The notes: a model not told the origin generated them from the sequence alone. A stretch of DNA of 64,000 nucleotides from Collinsella sp. BA40 (GCF_008014645.1 NZ_VOWY01000002.1:62001-126000), one strand, 5' to 3'; positions 1-8,454 are shown, counted from the first letter of the stretch. A program made the numbers and translations.

Positions 1-2
1 TC

Positions 3-875
3 TTCACCGGCGGCGGCGTGCTGACCTACGGCATCCCCGAGTTCCGCCTGCCCAAGGCCATCGTCAAGCGCGAGATCGACGGCCTGGAGCAGCTGGGTGT
101 CCACTTCGAGTACAACTCCGTTGCCGGCCGCCTGTTCGACGCCGACGAGCTCTTCAACGAAGAGGGCTTCGACGCCCTGTACCTCGCCGTGGGCGCCGGT
201 CTCCCCCGCTTCCTCAAGGTCCCGGGCGAGAACCTCCCCGGCGTGTACTGCGCCAACGAGTACCTCACGCGTACCAACCTCATGCATGCCTACGACTTCC
301 CCGTCTACGACACCCCGATCCGCCAGGGCAAGAACGTCGTGGTGTTCGGCGGCGGCAACGTCGCCATGGACGCCGCCCGCACCGCCCTGCGCCTGGGCGC
401 CGACAGCGTGACGCTGGCATACCGCCGCACCGAGGCCGAGATGCCCGCGCGCCTGGCCGAGGTCCATCACGCCAAGGAAGAGGGCGTCAAGATCCTCGAG
501 CTGGTCAACCCGCTCGAGTTCATCAAGGGTGAGGACGGCTTCGTCTCCGCGGTCGAGCTTGAGCGCATGGAGCTCGGCGAGCCCGACGCCTCCGGCCGCC
601 GCCGCCCCGTTCCCATCCAGGACTCCGCGTATCAGATCCCCTGCGATGTTGCCATCACCGCCATCGGCACCATGGCAAACCCGTTTGCCAAGCTCTGCGC
701 CGATGTCGAGCTCAACCGCTGGGGCCTCATCGAGGCCGATGAGGACGGCCGTACGTCCAACCCCAAGGTGTGGGCCGGCGGTGACATCGTAACCGGTGCC
801 GCTACCGTCATCCTCGCCATGGGTGCCGGCAAGAAGGCCGCCGCTTCCATGAAGAAGGCGCTGCTGGGCGAGTAG
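3..875 (+). CDS. gltA: NADPH-dependent glutamate synthase-type oxidoreductase, 5' truncated
   Basis: This is the C-terminal part of a flavin/Fe-S oxidoreductase of the glutamate synthase small-subunit/GltA family. It feeds electrons from NAD(P)H into glutamate formation or a related reaction in the cytoplasm. The reading frame is open from base 3, so the true start lies left of the window. Near the start it reads GGGVLTYGIPEFRLP, the usual sequence after the first FAD-binding motif. A second dinucleotide fold follows with GGGNVAMDAARTALRLGA at about residues 115-132 of the visible part. The C-terminal flavin motif is AGGDIVTGAATVILAMGAGK. A strong terminator follows directly. It could also act as a sulfide dehydrogenase/NfnB-type subunit, since these share the same fold; the missing N-terminus and upstream gene would decide. 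Confidence 0.85.
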   Translation, partial: FTGGGVLTYGIPEFRLPKAIVKREIDGLEQLGVHFEYNSVAGRLFDADELFNEEGFDALYLAVGAGLPRFLKVPGENLPGVYCANEYLTRTNLMHAYDFPVYDTPIRQGKNVVVFGGGNVAMDAARTALRLGADSVTLAYRRTEAEMPARLAEVHHAKEEGVKILELVNPLEFIKGEDGFVSAVELERMELGEPDASGRRRPVPIQDSAYQIPCDVAITAIGTMANPFAKLCADVELNRWGLIEADEDGRTSNPKVWAGGDIVTGAATVILAMGAGKKAAASMKKALLGE

Positions 876-909
876 TCGCACATCGAGCCCTCTCGAGCCC
901 CTCATTTGA

Positions 910-945
910 GACGTCCGCTGGTTTTCCCAGCGGACGTCTTTTGTT
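910..945 (+). terminator. Rho-independent terminator after the glutamate synthase-type gene
   Basis: A perfect 12-bp stem, GACGTCCGCTGG at 910-921 with CCAGCGGACGTC at 927-938, closes a 5-base loop and is followed by TTTTGTTT. It lies 35 bases after the stop codon. Confidence 0.9.
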
Positions 946-999
946 TCCGCGGGCCGGCGCATCAATCCGGCGCGCATCCGGGCCCCTCCCCCCCCCGAT

Positions 1000-1122
1000 G
1001 TGAGTGGAAAATTACGAAACCCGCGTTACCAGGCCAAAATCGGCGTCTGGAGAGCACTAAAAGACCAGGTAAACAGCTGATGCAAAAACGTATATCGACC
1101 CCCTTCGCAAAAATCCACTCAC
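1000..1122. repeat. Imperfect inverted-repeat element, possible MITE-like or structured non-coding unit
   Basis: The ends are GTGAGTGGAAAATTACGAA at 1000-1018 and, on the other strand, GTGAGTGGATTTTTGCGAA ending at 1122. The first nine bases match exactly, and most of the next ten match. The 123-bp unit has no credible ORF. It lies in the 437-bp gap between two convergent genes; the rest of that gap holds only a run of Cs at 988-996 and the terminator at 1262-1297. Confidence 0.4.
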
Positions 1123-1261
1123 TTCGAGGGGGAGAGCCCTACGAAGCGCGATGAGCGTCCGTTTTTCAGGCCCCAACGAGCCTCGGCGCTGCGCGCCGAT
1201 ACCGTCTCGGCAAGGCACGCACGACCGCAAGCGGGATACACCCGCCCGTCCCCCGCTCGAC

Positions 1262-1297
1262 GCACAAAAAACGGGAGGTCGCCCGACCTCCCGTTTT
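1262..1297 (-). terminator. Terminator of the cytidylate-kinase-like gene and probably the importer operon
   Basis: A 14-bp stem, AAAACGGGAGGTCG at 1268-1281 with its complement at 1284-1297, is followed on the minus strand by a run of Ts (AAAAAA at 1265-1270 on the plus strand). It is the only strong terminator downstream of the minus-strand block from 5339 to 1382. Confidence 0.85.
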
Positions 1298-1381
1298 GCA
1301 CCATGAGCTTCACAGAGCTCCATATATTTTGAACGGAACGAACCACGCCTCGATGCGGCTAGCGCCGGGCGTTCGCGTGCC

Positions 1382-2050
1382 CTACTCTTCCAGACCAGCC
1401 TCATGGAGTTTGGCATTATAGGCGGCGGCGATCACGTCCACGCAGCCCTCGCGGCCGAGCTTGGCGCGGTTGACCACGATGTCCTTGCCGTCGCTCATCT
1501 TCCATTTGCCGGCAGAATAGCGCTTGTAGAACAGCTCGCGGGCGCGCTGCATCTCGCGCACCAGCTTGGCACCCTGCTTCTTATTGAGGCCGCGCTTGGC
1601 GCGTACGATCTCGACGCGGTCGTCGAACGGCGCGGTTACCAACACGGCGATGTGGTTGGGGTTATGGCGCAGCAGGTAATCCGACAGACGGCCCTCGATG
1701 ATGCAGCTCTGCGTGGCACCCAGGTCGAGAATGACCTGCGACATATTGCGGAACAGCCTATCCGAAAGCGTGCGCGAGTCCACGCGGTCGGGCAGAAACG
1801 CCATGAACTCCGCGGCCATCTGCTCGTCGTAAGCGGCCATCTTGTCCACCGAGTCGCCCGAGCGCGATGCTGAGCGCACCAGCAGCTCGTTGTCGTACAG
1901 CGGAATACCCAGGCGCGTCGACAGCATCTTGCCGATCTCGTGTCCCTCGGCGCCGAAATCGCGCGCGATGGTGATCACGACCGGCTGGCCGGCTCGCTCG
2001 GCCTCCTCGGCCGCAACGCGTGCCTCGATGGCATGCTTGATGAGTCCCAT
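1382..2050 (-). CDS. Cytidylate kinase-like family protein
   Basis: The 222-residue cytoplasmic protein resembles the cytidylate-kinase-like family (PF13189), a P-loop NMP-kinase-related group whose substrates are mostly unproven. The N-terminal strand PVVITIARDFGAEGHEIGKML (about residues 23-43) stands where the Walker A loop would be. It uses the family's R-D-F-G-A-x-G form rather than a classical GxxGxGK[ST]. The middle holds a conserved arginine-rich lid (RAKRGLNKKQGAKLVREM, about 154-171). GGAGG lies about 8 bases before the ATG. It starts 66 bases after the last permease gene and no terminator was seen between them, so read-through from the importer operon is likely. The actual phosphate acceptor cannot be told from sequence. 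Confidence 0.75.
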   Translation of the reverse strand: MGLIKHAIEARVAAEEAERAGQPVVITIARDFGAEGHEIGKMLSTRLGIPLYDNELLVRSASRSGDSVDKMAAYDEQMAAEFMAFLPDRVDSRTLSDRLFRNMSQVILDLGATQSCIIEGRLSDYLLRHNPNHIAVLVTAPFDDRVEIVRAKRGLNKKQGAKLVREMQRARELFYKRYSAGKWKMSDGKDIVVNRAKLGREGCVDVIAAAYNAKLHEAGLEE

Positions 2051-2116
2051 GTCAAACCCTCCTCTATCGAGGTCAACCGAATATGCAAACGCCCGGTTGT
2101 CCGCCGGGCGCGTCGT

Positions 2117-2764
2117 TTATGCTGCAACAACTCGACGCTGGTAGCGACGCACCAGCAGAGAGATGCTGAAGTTGAGGGCGAAGTACAGCGCGAACACGAA
2201 ACCGTACAGCATGAGCACCTGGCCCAGGTTGGTGGTCTGCGCCATAACGACCTTGGTGGTGTACATGAACTCGGCCACGTTGACGCCCGCCAGATACGAG
2301 CTGTCCTTGATCACCGTGGTGCACTGGCTGAACAGCGCCGGAATGATGGTCTTGAACGTCTGCGGCAAGATGATGTAGCGCATGGTGGCGAAGAAGCCGA
2401 AACCCTGGCTGCGCGCCGCCTCGAACTGGCTGGCGGGAATCGAGTTGAAGCCGCCGCGAACGATCTCGGCCATAACCGCCGAGGTGAAGATCGTGAACGC
2501 CAGCACCGAAATGAAGACGTCGGTACCCTTCACCGTGAAGTAGATGAACAGGATCCACAGCAGGTTGGGCGTGCAACGGAAGAGCTCGATATACGCGCTC
2601 ACCAGCCACGACAGCGGGCGCAGCTTGCCGGTGCAGTACTGCTTGACCATGGCCAGGATCGTACCCAGCACGAGCGAGAAGATGATCGCCAGGATGGAGA
2701 TCTCGATCGTCTTGAAGAAGCCGTTCATGATGAACGACAGGTTGTCTGCGTTGAAAAGCTCCAT
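2117..2764 (-). CDS. Amino acid ABC transporter permease, second subunit
   Basis: This 215-residue inner-membrane permease of the His/Glu/Gln family (HisM/GlnP type) has about five hydrophobic helices. The conserved EAA loop that docks on the ATPase is seen as EAARSQGFGFFATMRYIILPQTFKTIIPAL (about 136-165). It pairs with the permease encoded immediately upstream to form the pore for a polar amino acid. The gap to that gene is three bases, and its ribosome site GGAGG lies inside the end of the upstream gene, so the two are translationally coupled. The order ATPase, binding protein, permease, permease matches the actinobacterial gluABCD layout. Glutamate or glutamine is therefore the first guess for substrate, not a proven one. 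Confidence 0.88.
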   Translation of the reverse strand: MELFNADNLSFIMNGFFKTIEISILAIIFSLVLGTILAMVKQYCTGKLRPLSWLVSAYIELFRCTPNLLWILFIYFTVKGTDVFISVLAFTIFTSAVMAEIVRGGFNSIPASQFEAARSQGFGFFATMRYIILPQTFKTIIPALFSQCTTVIKDSSYLAGVNVAEFMYTTKVVMAQTTNLGQVLMLYGFVFALYFALNFSISLLVRRYQRRVVAA

Positions 2765-2767
2765 CGA

Positions 2768-3514
2768 TTACGCCTCCTTCGCGGGCTCGGGCGTAATGCC
2801 GGGAATCACCTTGGCGCGCGGACGCTGCTTGGAGCGGCGCTCCAGGTACTGGACGAGAATGGCCAGCGGGAAGCAGATGAGGAAGTACATGAAGCAGCAC
2901 AGCACGTAGCCCTGCAGATAGCCATACGTGGACACGAAGTTGTCCGCGTTGTACATAAGGTCGCCGCCGGCGATGAGCGCCAACACGGAGCTGTTCTTTA
3001 CCAGGTTGAGCGCCTGGTTGCACAGCGGAGGCAGGATGATCTTGAACGTCTGCGGCAAGATCACGTAGCGATACGCCTGCACGCGGGTAAAGCCCTGCGA
3101 AAGCGCCGCCTCCATCTGGCCGCGCGGAACCGCTTCGATGCCGGTGCGAATGACCTCGGCGATATAGGCCGCGTGATACAGACCCACACCCATGAAGCCC
3201 AGCACGAACGCGGGGATGCGCACGGGCATGGCGGCGCCGGTGATGGCCTGCAGGATCTGCGGGCCGGCCATGTACATGAAGAACACCTGCACCGGCAGCG
3301 GGGTGTTCTGATAGAACTCAACGTACACGCGGCTGATAGCGCGCAGGACGCGCGAGCGCGTGGTGGAGAACACGCCCAAGATGGTTCCCAGCACCAGGGA
3401 GAGCAGCAGGCCGGCGGCGACCACCTGCAGGGTGAAGCCGAAGCCCTCCCACAGCGGACCGCTCTCGGCCAGCGTGAGCTCCCATCGCGTGGGGTCGAGG
3501 AGTCCCTCTAGCAT
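2768..3514 (-). CDS. Amino acid ABC transporter permease, first subunit
   Basis: The 248-residue permease belongs to the same polar amino acid family as the gene that follows it. Hydrophobic helices span roughly residues 20-230. The EAA docking loop reads EAALSQGFTRVQAYRYVILPQTFK (about 136-159). A basic cytoplasmic tail (YLERRSKQRPRAK) ends the protein. GGAAGG lies six to seven bases before the ATG. The 121-base gap from the binding-protein gene contains a 9-bp hairpin that may lower expression of the permeases relative to the binding protein. The two permeases are distant paralogues, as expected for a heterodimeric pore. Confidence 0.88.
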   Translation of the reverse strand: MLEGLLDPTRWELTLAESGPLWEGFGFTLQVVAAGLLLSLVLGTILGVFSTTRSRVLRAISRVYVEFYQNTPLPVQVFFMYMAGPQILQAITGAAMPVRIPAFVLGFMGVGLYHAAYIAEVIRTGIEAVPRGQMEAALSQGFTRVQAYRYVILPQTFKIILPPLCNQALNLVKNSSVLALIAGGDLMYNADNFVSTYGYLQGYVLCCFMYFLICFPLAILVQYLERRSKQRPRAKVIPGITPEPAKEA

Positions 3515-3547
3515 ATAGATCCTTCCAACGTGCCATTATCGGACTGA

Positions 3548-3577
3548 GCGCCCGGGCAGATGGCTCCACCCGGGCGC
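3548..3577 (-). other. Intercistronic hairpin between binding-protein and permease genes
   Basis: GCGCCCGGG at 3548-3556 pairs perfectly with CCCGGGCGC at 3569-3577 around a 12-base loop. There is no U-run, so it is more likely an mRNA stability or partial-termination element than a full terminator. Confidence 0.6.
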
Positions 3578-3635
3578 ACCGTACCAGGAACGGGCGCCGC
3601 GCGCATCGCGGCGGGCACCCGCTCCCGCTATCAAC

Positions 3636-4496
3636 TTAGAGCAGGCCCCAGGCGGCGATATCCTCTTCGATCCAGCCGTTCTCGAGCAGGCCCTTCACGG
3701 TATCGTCGACGACCGGAGACAGGTCGCAATCCTTCTTGGTGGCGATGCCGTAGTCCTGGGCGCCGAACTCGATCTCGGGCTGGAGGAGCTCGCAGTCATC
3801 GGTGGTGTAGCCCTTGAGCGTGGAGCGATCCATGGCGAAGGCGTCGATGTTGCCGGCGTCGAGGGCGGACTTGATGGACGGGTAGTCGGGGAACTCCTGG
3901 AAGTCCGGCTTGGCATCGAAACCCTCGTCCTTGAGCATGCCCAGCACCATATCCTTGGTGTTGGAGCCCTGGGAGACGCCGATGATCTTGCCGTCGAGAT
4001 CGGCCATGGACTTCATGCCGGCGGCCTTCTTCACCAGGATGCCCACGTGGTCCGTGCGGTAGGGCGTGGAGAAGTCCCACTCGGCCTGGCGCTGCGGGTT
4101 GATGGTGTAGGTGGCGCAGATGATGTCGAGCTGGTCGTTGTCGATCAGCGGACCGCGGGTCTTGGGCGTGACGTCGGTGAACTCGACGAGCTTCTGCTCC
4201 TTCGCCTCGTCGTAGGAAACGCCCAGGACGGCGGCGGCGATCTGGTAGCACAGGTCGATCTCGAGGCCCTCATACTCCTTGGTGGCGGTGTTGAGGTAGC
4301 CGTAGCCGATAACGTCCTTCTTAACGCCGGCCTTCAGCTTGCCGCGGCTCTTGATGGCCTCGACCTTGGAGGAGCCGTTAGCGCTGGAGCCGGAGCCGGC
4401 GTTGCCGCCACCGCAACCGGCGAGCGTACCCGCACCCGCAAGACCGAGAGCGGCGAGGCCGAACGTCTGAACGAACTGACGACGATTCATTTCCAT
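3636..4496 (-). CDS. Amino acid ABC transporter substrate-binding lipoprotein
   Basis: This 286-residue periplasmic-type binding protein (SBP_bac_3 family) would capture a polar amino acid at the cell surface. The N-terminus has a twin-arginine-like RR followed by a hydrophobic stretch and a lipobox, LAGCGGG (MEMNRRQFVQTF..., cysteine near residue 29). This suggests a membrane-anchored lipoprotein with possible Tat export. The mature part holds the two-lobe signatures LEIDLCYQIAAAVLG and IDNDQLDIICATYTINPQR. The start at 4496 is chosen because AAGGGA lies seven bases before it; an in-frame ATG 27 bases upstream has no such site. The gene sits between the ATPase and permease genes of the same operon. 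Glutamate/glutamine is the likely ligand by operon order, but binding residues alone do not settle it. Confidence 0.88.
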   Translation of the reverse strand: MEMNRRQFVQTFGLAALGLAGAGTLAGCGGGNAGSGSSANGSSKVEAIKSRGKLKAGVKKDVIGYGYLNTATKEYEGLEIDLCYQIAAAVLGVSYDEAKEQKLVEFTDVTPKTRGPLIDNDQLDIICATYTINPQRQAEWDFSTPYRTDHVGILVKKAAGMKSMADLDGKIIGVSQGSNTKDMVLGMLKDEGFDAKPDFQEFPDYPSIKSALDAGNIDAFAMDRSTLKGYTTDDCELLQPEIEFGAQDYGIATKKDCDLSPVVDDTVKGLLENGWIEEDIAAWGLL

Positions 4497-4607
4497 GGTT
4501 GTTTCCCTTCGGGTTGTACTCAAGCGGCCGCTCGTGCGCAGGCCGCGCTGGTGACGAAAGTCAAAGCAGAGGCGCCGCGGGAATGCCGGCGGCGCCGCGC
4601 GCGAACG

Positions 4608-5339
4608 CTAGTGCAAGATCTTGGCAAGAAAGTCGCGGCAACGCGGGTTTTGCGGATTCTCGAAGAAATGCTCGGGCGTGCCCTCCTCCAGGATCTGGCC
4701 GTCGTCCATAAAGATGACGCGATCGGCCACCTGACGGGCGAAGCCCATCTCGTGCGTGACGCACATCATGGTGATGTTCTCCTGCGCGAGCTCGATCATG
4801 ACGTCGAGCACCTCCTGGACCATCTCGGGATCCAGCGCGGAGGTGGGCTCGTCGAACAAGATGATGGGCTGCTTGGTGCACAGGGCGCGGGCAATGGCCA
4901 CGCGCTGCTGCTGGCCGCCGGAAAGGTTCTGCGGATACTCGCCCGCCTTGTTGGCGAGGCCGACGCGCTCGAGCGCCGCCATGGCGACCTTGGTGGCCTC
5001 CTCCTTGCTCTTCTTCTGCAGCTTGATGGGAGCGAGCGTGAGGTTGCCCAGCACCGTCATGTTGGGATAGAGGTTGAACTGCTGGAACACCATGGAGCTG
5101 TACTTGCGCGCCATCTCCAGGTGGTTCTTCTTGGTGAGCGGGGTGCCGTCGATAACGACCTCGCCGGTGGTGGGCTCCTCCAGGTAGTCCACGCAGCGGA
5201 TGAGGGTCGACTTGCCCGAGCCGGACGGGCCGATGATCACGAGCTTCTCGCCCTCCTTGACGGTGAGGTTGATGTCCTTGAGGACATGAAGGTCGCCAAA
5301 GAACTTGTTGAGCCCTTTGATCTCAATCATATCGGCCAT
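4608..5339 (-). CDS. Amino acid ABC transporter ATP-binding protein
   Basis: The 243-residue ATPase of the polar amino acid importer (GlnQ/GluA family) powers uptake by the two permeases downstream. Walker A is GPSGSGKST (about 38-46), the Q-loop is [17 protein letters not shown], the signature is [15 protein letters not shown] and Walker B is [15 protein letters not shown]. The start [10 protein letters not shown] at 5339 fits the family length, and GGAAGG precedes it. A longer in-frame extension to 5486 has no family resemblance and was rejected. It is the first gene of the four-gene importer operon, so the promoter should lie between 5340 and about 5450, where the DNA is locally AT-rich. 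Confidence 0.92.
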   Translation of the reverse strand: MADMIEIKGLNKFFGDLHVLKDINLTVKEGEKLVIIGPSGSGKSTLIRCVDYLEEPTTGEVVIDGTPLTKKNHLEMARKYSSMVFQQFNLYPNMTVLGNLTLAPIKLQKKSKEEATKVAMAALERVGLANKAGEYPQNLSGGQQQRVAIARALCTKQPIILFDEPTSALDPEMVQEVLDVMIELAQENITMMCVTHEMGFARQVADRVIFMDDGQILEEGTPEHFFENPQNPRCRDFLAKILH

Positions 5340-5650
5340 GATGTTCGTTTCCTTCCCGTTATGCCGTTGCCACGCAGCGCGTTGTCGTGCCGCGAATCGG
5401 CTGCACTTTATTCTAGTAATGTATTTGCTGGAGCGATAGTACCAATGACCTGAGAAATGTGCAAATGCGCTGCGCATTCCAGGCATGCTTGGCCGCGCAG
5501 CTCATACGTGACGCGATAAACAGCAGACCGAAGTACCACAGAATGATTCGATTATTTTCCCATTTTACGGGGTCTTATCCGCATGTAACCAGCTGCCCAC
5601 GAAGAAACCGCAGGATTCCTGCGAGTGCTATACCCGCCCACGGCCGCACG
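5340..5650. other. Promoter-bearing gap upstream of the importer operon
   Basis: No credible gene was seen. Reading on the minus strand, the AT-rich stretch 5400-5460 contains a possible -10, TAGAAT at 5410-5415, but no -35 box at good spacing. Nothing else stands out up to the YqeY terminator at 5655. Confidence 0.35.
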
Positions 5651-5654
5651 GCGC

Positions 5655-5690
5655 ACAAAAAACGGGTGCGACGCCGTGGTCGCACCCGTG
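5655..5690 (-). terminator. Terminator of the foldase-yqeY unit
   Basis: A 10-bp stem, ACGGGTGCGA at 5662-5671 and its complement at 5680-5689, is followed on the minus strand by a run of Ts (AAAAAA at 5657-5662 of the plus strand). Confidence 0.88.
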
Positions 5691-5754
5691 TACATACTCG
5701 TTGGCTCGCCGGGGAGCATCGAACGCCCCCACGCTTGCAACGCCCGCGCGCTTC

Positions 5755-6198
5755 TTACGCGAGGCGCGCGCCAACCTCCTCGGCAGCCGCCGGCTTGTCG
5801 AAGTTACCGCCGGTAGCAGCCGTGAGGGCGCCCATCACGCGACCCATATCCTTGCGGGACGAAGCACCGGTCTCGGCGATAACCTGTTCGATCAGGGCTA
5901 CCAGGGCGTCGCCGCTCACCTGCTCGGGCAGCAGGCTCTCCAGGATGGACACCTGCTCGGTGAGGGTGTCGGTGCGCTCCTGGTTGTTACCGGCCTGGCG
6001 CGACATCTCCAACGTCTCGCTCGTCTGCTTGATGAGGCGCTTGATCATACCGTTGACGTCTTCTTCGGTGGCATCGCGGCGCTCGTTGACCTCGATGTTC
6101 TTCACCTCGCCCATGACCTGGCGGATGATGGACAGGCGCACCTTGTCCTTCGCCTTCATGGCGACGATCATCTGCTGCTGCAGCTCGTCCTTAGTCAT
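5755..6198 (-). CDS. yqeY: GatB/YqeY family protein
   Basis: This 147-residue cytoplasmic protein matches the YqeY family, which shares the tail domain of the GatB amidotransferase subunit. The family typically binds near tRNA-related machinery but its role is not firmly known. Family marks are the N-terminal helical repeat (MVAMKAKDKVRLSIIRQVMGEVKNIEVN), the central IKRLIKQTSETLEMSRQAG segment, and the end GRVMGALTAATGGNFDKPAAAEEVGARLA. The length fits the family. It lies nine bases after the foldase gene, so the two are co-transcribed, and a clear terminator follows. Confidence 0.88.
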   Translation of the reverse strand: MTKDELQQQMIVAMKAKDKVRLSIIRQVMGEVKNIEVNERRDATEEDVNGMIKRLIKQTSETLEMSRQAGNNQERTDTLTEQVSILESLLPEQVSGDALVALIEQVIAETGASSRKDMGRVMGALTAATGGNFDKPAAAEEVGARLA

Positions 6199-6207
6199 GG
6201 CCGTCCC

Positions 6208-7464
6208 CTACTCGCTCTTCTCGGCGGACTCGTCGGCGGTGGTAGCCGGGTTCTCCTGAGCCTTGTCCTCGTCCTTAGCCTCGGCGGCCTTGGAAAGGTC
6301 CACGTTGTACGGGACGTCGGAGGGCATCTCGTTGATCTTGATCTCGGCCTTGTCGGTGTAGTCGTTCAGCCAGGTGTTGTAGGCATCGGATTCGGCGTTG
6401 GACTCGATGATGTTGACGATGTAGTCGCGGATCTCTGCGGGCAGCTGGTCGATCGACGTGGCCTGGCCCTCGACCTTGAAGACGTCGGTGCACTTGATGA
6501 TGTGGTAGCCGTACGTGGTCTCGACGATACCGCTGATCTGGTCCTTCTGCAGGGCGCCCAGCGCATCCTGGTACTCGGTCACGAACGAGGTGAGCTTGTC
6601 GTAGCCCACGTCGCCGCCGTTCTTGGCGGAAGCGGTGTCGTCGGAATACTCCTTCACCGCATCCTCGAAGGAGACCTCGCCGGCGTTGATCTTATCCAGG
6701 ATCTCCTGCGTCTTATCCTTCGCCTTCTGCTTGTCCTCGTCGGAGGCATCGGAGGCAACCTTGATCAGCAGGTTCTCGGAACGGCGGGCGTCGTTGTACG
6801 TATCGATGTTCTGGTTGAAGTACTCCAGGACCTCGGCGTCGGAGGGCGCATCGACAGCGGCAACCTTCTCGCGCAGCTTGTTCTTCTGCATGCTGCTGCG
6901 CAGGGAGTCCTTGTACGCCTGCTCGGTGTAGCCGATCTGCTGGAGAATCTCCATCATCTTGTCGACGCCGCCATAGCTCTCGGCCGAGCGCTCGAACTCG
7001 GCGTCAACTTCCTCGTCCGACACGGTGATGTCGTACTCGCGGACGGCGCTATCGATCAGGAAGTTGCTCGCCACGGAGCGGATCATGTTCTCGCGGTAGG
7101 CCTCCGGCGTCGTACCCTGGTCGACCAGGAACTTGGCCCAATCGGCATCCTCGGTATAGCCCGCGGAATTACGGTAGCTCATGATCTGGTTGGTGATGGT
7201 GTCCTCGGTGATGTTGGTGCCATTCACCGTGGCGGCCACGCCGCCGGTCAGGTGGTAGGCCTCCTCCTTCTTCACCTCGTTGAGCACGCCGGAGCATGCC
7301 ATGGCGGACACGGAGAGCAGCATGGCTGCACAGCCCACGGCCACGAGCGCGATCTTGCCGCCGCGGGTGAGCTTCTCCTTGGTTTCCTTCTTGCGCTCGG
7401 CCTTCGTGGGCTCCTCGGCCTCCTTGGCCTCGCGCTTGATCTTCATCTTGTTGTTGATGGCCAT
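6208..7464 (-). CDS. Membrane-anchored parvulin-type peptidyl-prolyl isomerase (SurA/PrsA-like)
   Basis: The 418-residue extracytoplasmic foldase would help secreted proteins fold after export. An unusually long basic cytoplasmic head (about 45 residues rich in K and E) precedes a hydrophobic segment, GKIALVAVGCAAMLLSVSAM, which ends ACSG. That is only a weak lipobox, so it may be either a lipoprotein or a simple membrane anchor. A SurA-type N-domain (about 85-230) follows with DITVSDEEVDAEFERSAES. A parvulin rotamase domain (about 235-340) shows SENLLIKVAS, FEDAVKEYSDD, GGDVGYDKL and TTYGYHIIKCTDV. The tail is acidic and Ala-rich. The start at 7464 has AAGGGA seven bases upstream; an earlier in-frame ATG lacks this. 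The many large exported proteins in this genome are plausible clients. Confidence 0.85.
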   Translation of the reverse strand: MAINNKMKIKREAKEAEEPTKAERKKETKEKLTRGGKIALVAVGCAAMLLSVSAMACSGVLNEVKKEEAYHLTGGVAATVNGTNITEDTITNQIMSYRNSAGYTEDADWAKFLVDQGTTPEAYRENMIRSVASNFLIDSAVREYDITVSDEEVDAEFERSAESYGGVDKMMEILQQIGYTEQAYKDSLRSSMQKNKLREKVAAVDAPSDAEVLEYFNQNIDTYNDARRSENLLIKVASDASDEDKQKAKDKTQEILDKINAGEVSFEDAVKEYSDDTASAKNGGDVGYDKLTSFVTEYQDALGALQKDQISGIVETTYGYHIIKCTDVFKVEGQATSIDQLPAEIRDYIVNIIESNAESDAYNTWLNDYTDKAEIKINEMPSDVPYNVDLSKAAEAKDEDKAQENPATTADESAEKSE

Positions 7465-7696
7465 GAACAAATCCCTTTCCCCAAGGGCCTCGACATTTCG
7501 TTGCATGCTATCGAAGCAGCAATTTTGATATTCTCTCACACTCATTGCCGCGTTTTGCCGTCATCGGGCGTTTGACCCACCAACGGACAGGAATTCTTCC
7601 GTAAGCGTTAAGGATTACCAGGCGCGGCGTTCGACGCGTGCGAAAGCGCGGCGCACTCGAGGCGGCCGCGGCGGCCGAGGCCCTTCTGTATCGCAA

Positions 7697-7738
7697 GCGC
7701 GCCAGCCGAGAGGTGGTTTCACCTTCCGGCTGGCGCGC
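7697..7738 (-). terminator. Long hairpin after purN, probable terminator without a U-run
   Basis: GCGCGCCAGCCG at 7697-7708 pairs with CGGCTGGCGCGC at 7727-7738, with a further AGGTG/CACCT pairing inside. The minus-strand flank is not T-rich, so termination may be weak. The remaining part of the 294-base gap before purN shows no gene. Confidence 0.5.
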
Positions 7739-7758
7739 CCATGTAACCTATCGCATGC

Positions 7759-8454
7759 CTATGCAGGCAGAATATCGACCGTGTTGTTCGGCGTCACGCG
7801 CACGCGGCCCTCGGCCAGCACCTGGACGACGCTGGGGTACAGCACGTGCTCCACGGCATGGATGCCGCACTCGAGCTCCTCCAAGCTCATGCCCTCCTCG
7901 ATACGCACGGTCTCCTGCGCGATGATGGGGCCCTGGTCGTAGACCTCGTTAGCGAAATGCACGGTCACGCCCGTCACCTTCACGCCGCGGTTGTACGCAT
8001 CCTCGATGCCGTGAGCACCCTGGAAGCTCGGCAGCAGCGCCGGATGGATGTTTACCACGCGGTTGGGGAACGCCGCCAGCAGCGGGGCATGCACCATGCG
8101 CATGTAACCGGCCATCACGACGTACTCGACGCCGGCGCGGTAGAGCTCGGAGGCGATGATCTCGTCAGCCTGCAGGGGGTCGGCGTACATCTCCTTGGAA
8201 AGCGTGAGCGTCTGGATGCCCGCCGCTTCGGCGCGCTTCAACCCGTAGGCAGAGGGGCGGCTCGCCACGACGAGCTTGATCTGGGCATCGAGCTCGCCGG
8301 CTTCGATCGCGTCGATCAGCGCCTGGAGGTTGGTGCCGGAACCCGACAGCAGCACGCCGATGGCGAGTTTGCGGCCCTCGCCCGCTGCGCGCTGCGCGGC
8401 GATGTGCTCCTGCAGCGCGTTGTTATCCATGGGGACGGGAGCGTTACTGCTCAT
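7759..8454 (-). CDS. purN: Phosphoribosylglycinamide formyltransferase
   Basis: The 231-residue cytoplasmic enzyme transfers a formyl group from 10-formyl-tetrahydrofolate to GAR in purine synthesis. The N-terminal GVLLSGSGTNLQALID (about 33-48) is the phosphate-binding motif. The catalytic block reads AGYMRMVHAPLLAAFPNRVVNIHPALLPSFQGAHGIEDAYNRGVKVTGVTVHF, giving the Asn-His-Asp set (N, H in NIHP; the Asp is in the segment after VHF, VYDQGPI). About 30 extra N-terminal residues precede the family core. The start overlaps the end of purM by 11 bases, and GAGGTG inside purM is its ribosome site, so the two are coupled. Confidence 0.94.
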   Translation of the reverse strand: MSSNAPVPMDNNALQEHIAAQRAAGEGRKLAIGVLLSGSGTNLQALIDAIEAGELDAQIKLVVASRPSAYGLKRAEAAGIQTLTLSKEMYADPLQADEIIASELYRAGVEYVVMAGYMRMVHAPLLAAFPNRVVNIHPALLPSFQGAHGIEDAYNRGVKVTGVTVHFANEVYDQGPIIAQETVRIEEGMSLEELECGIHAVEHVLYPSVVQVLAEGRVRVTPNNTVDILPA

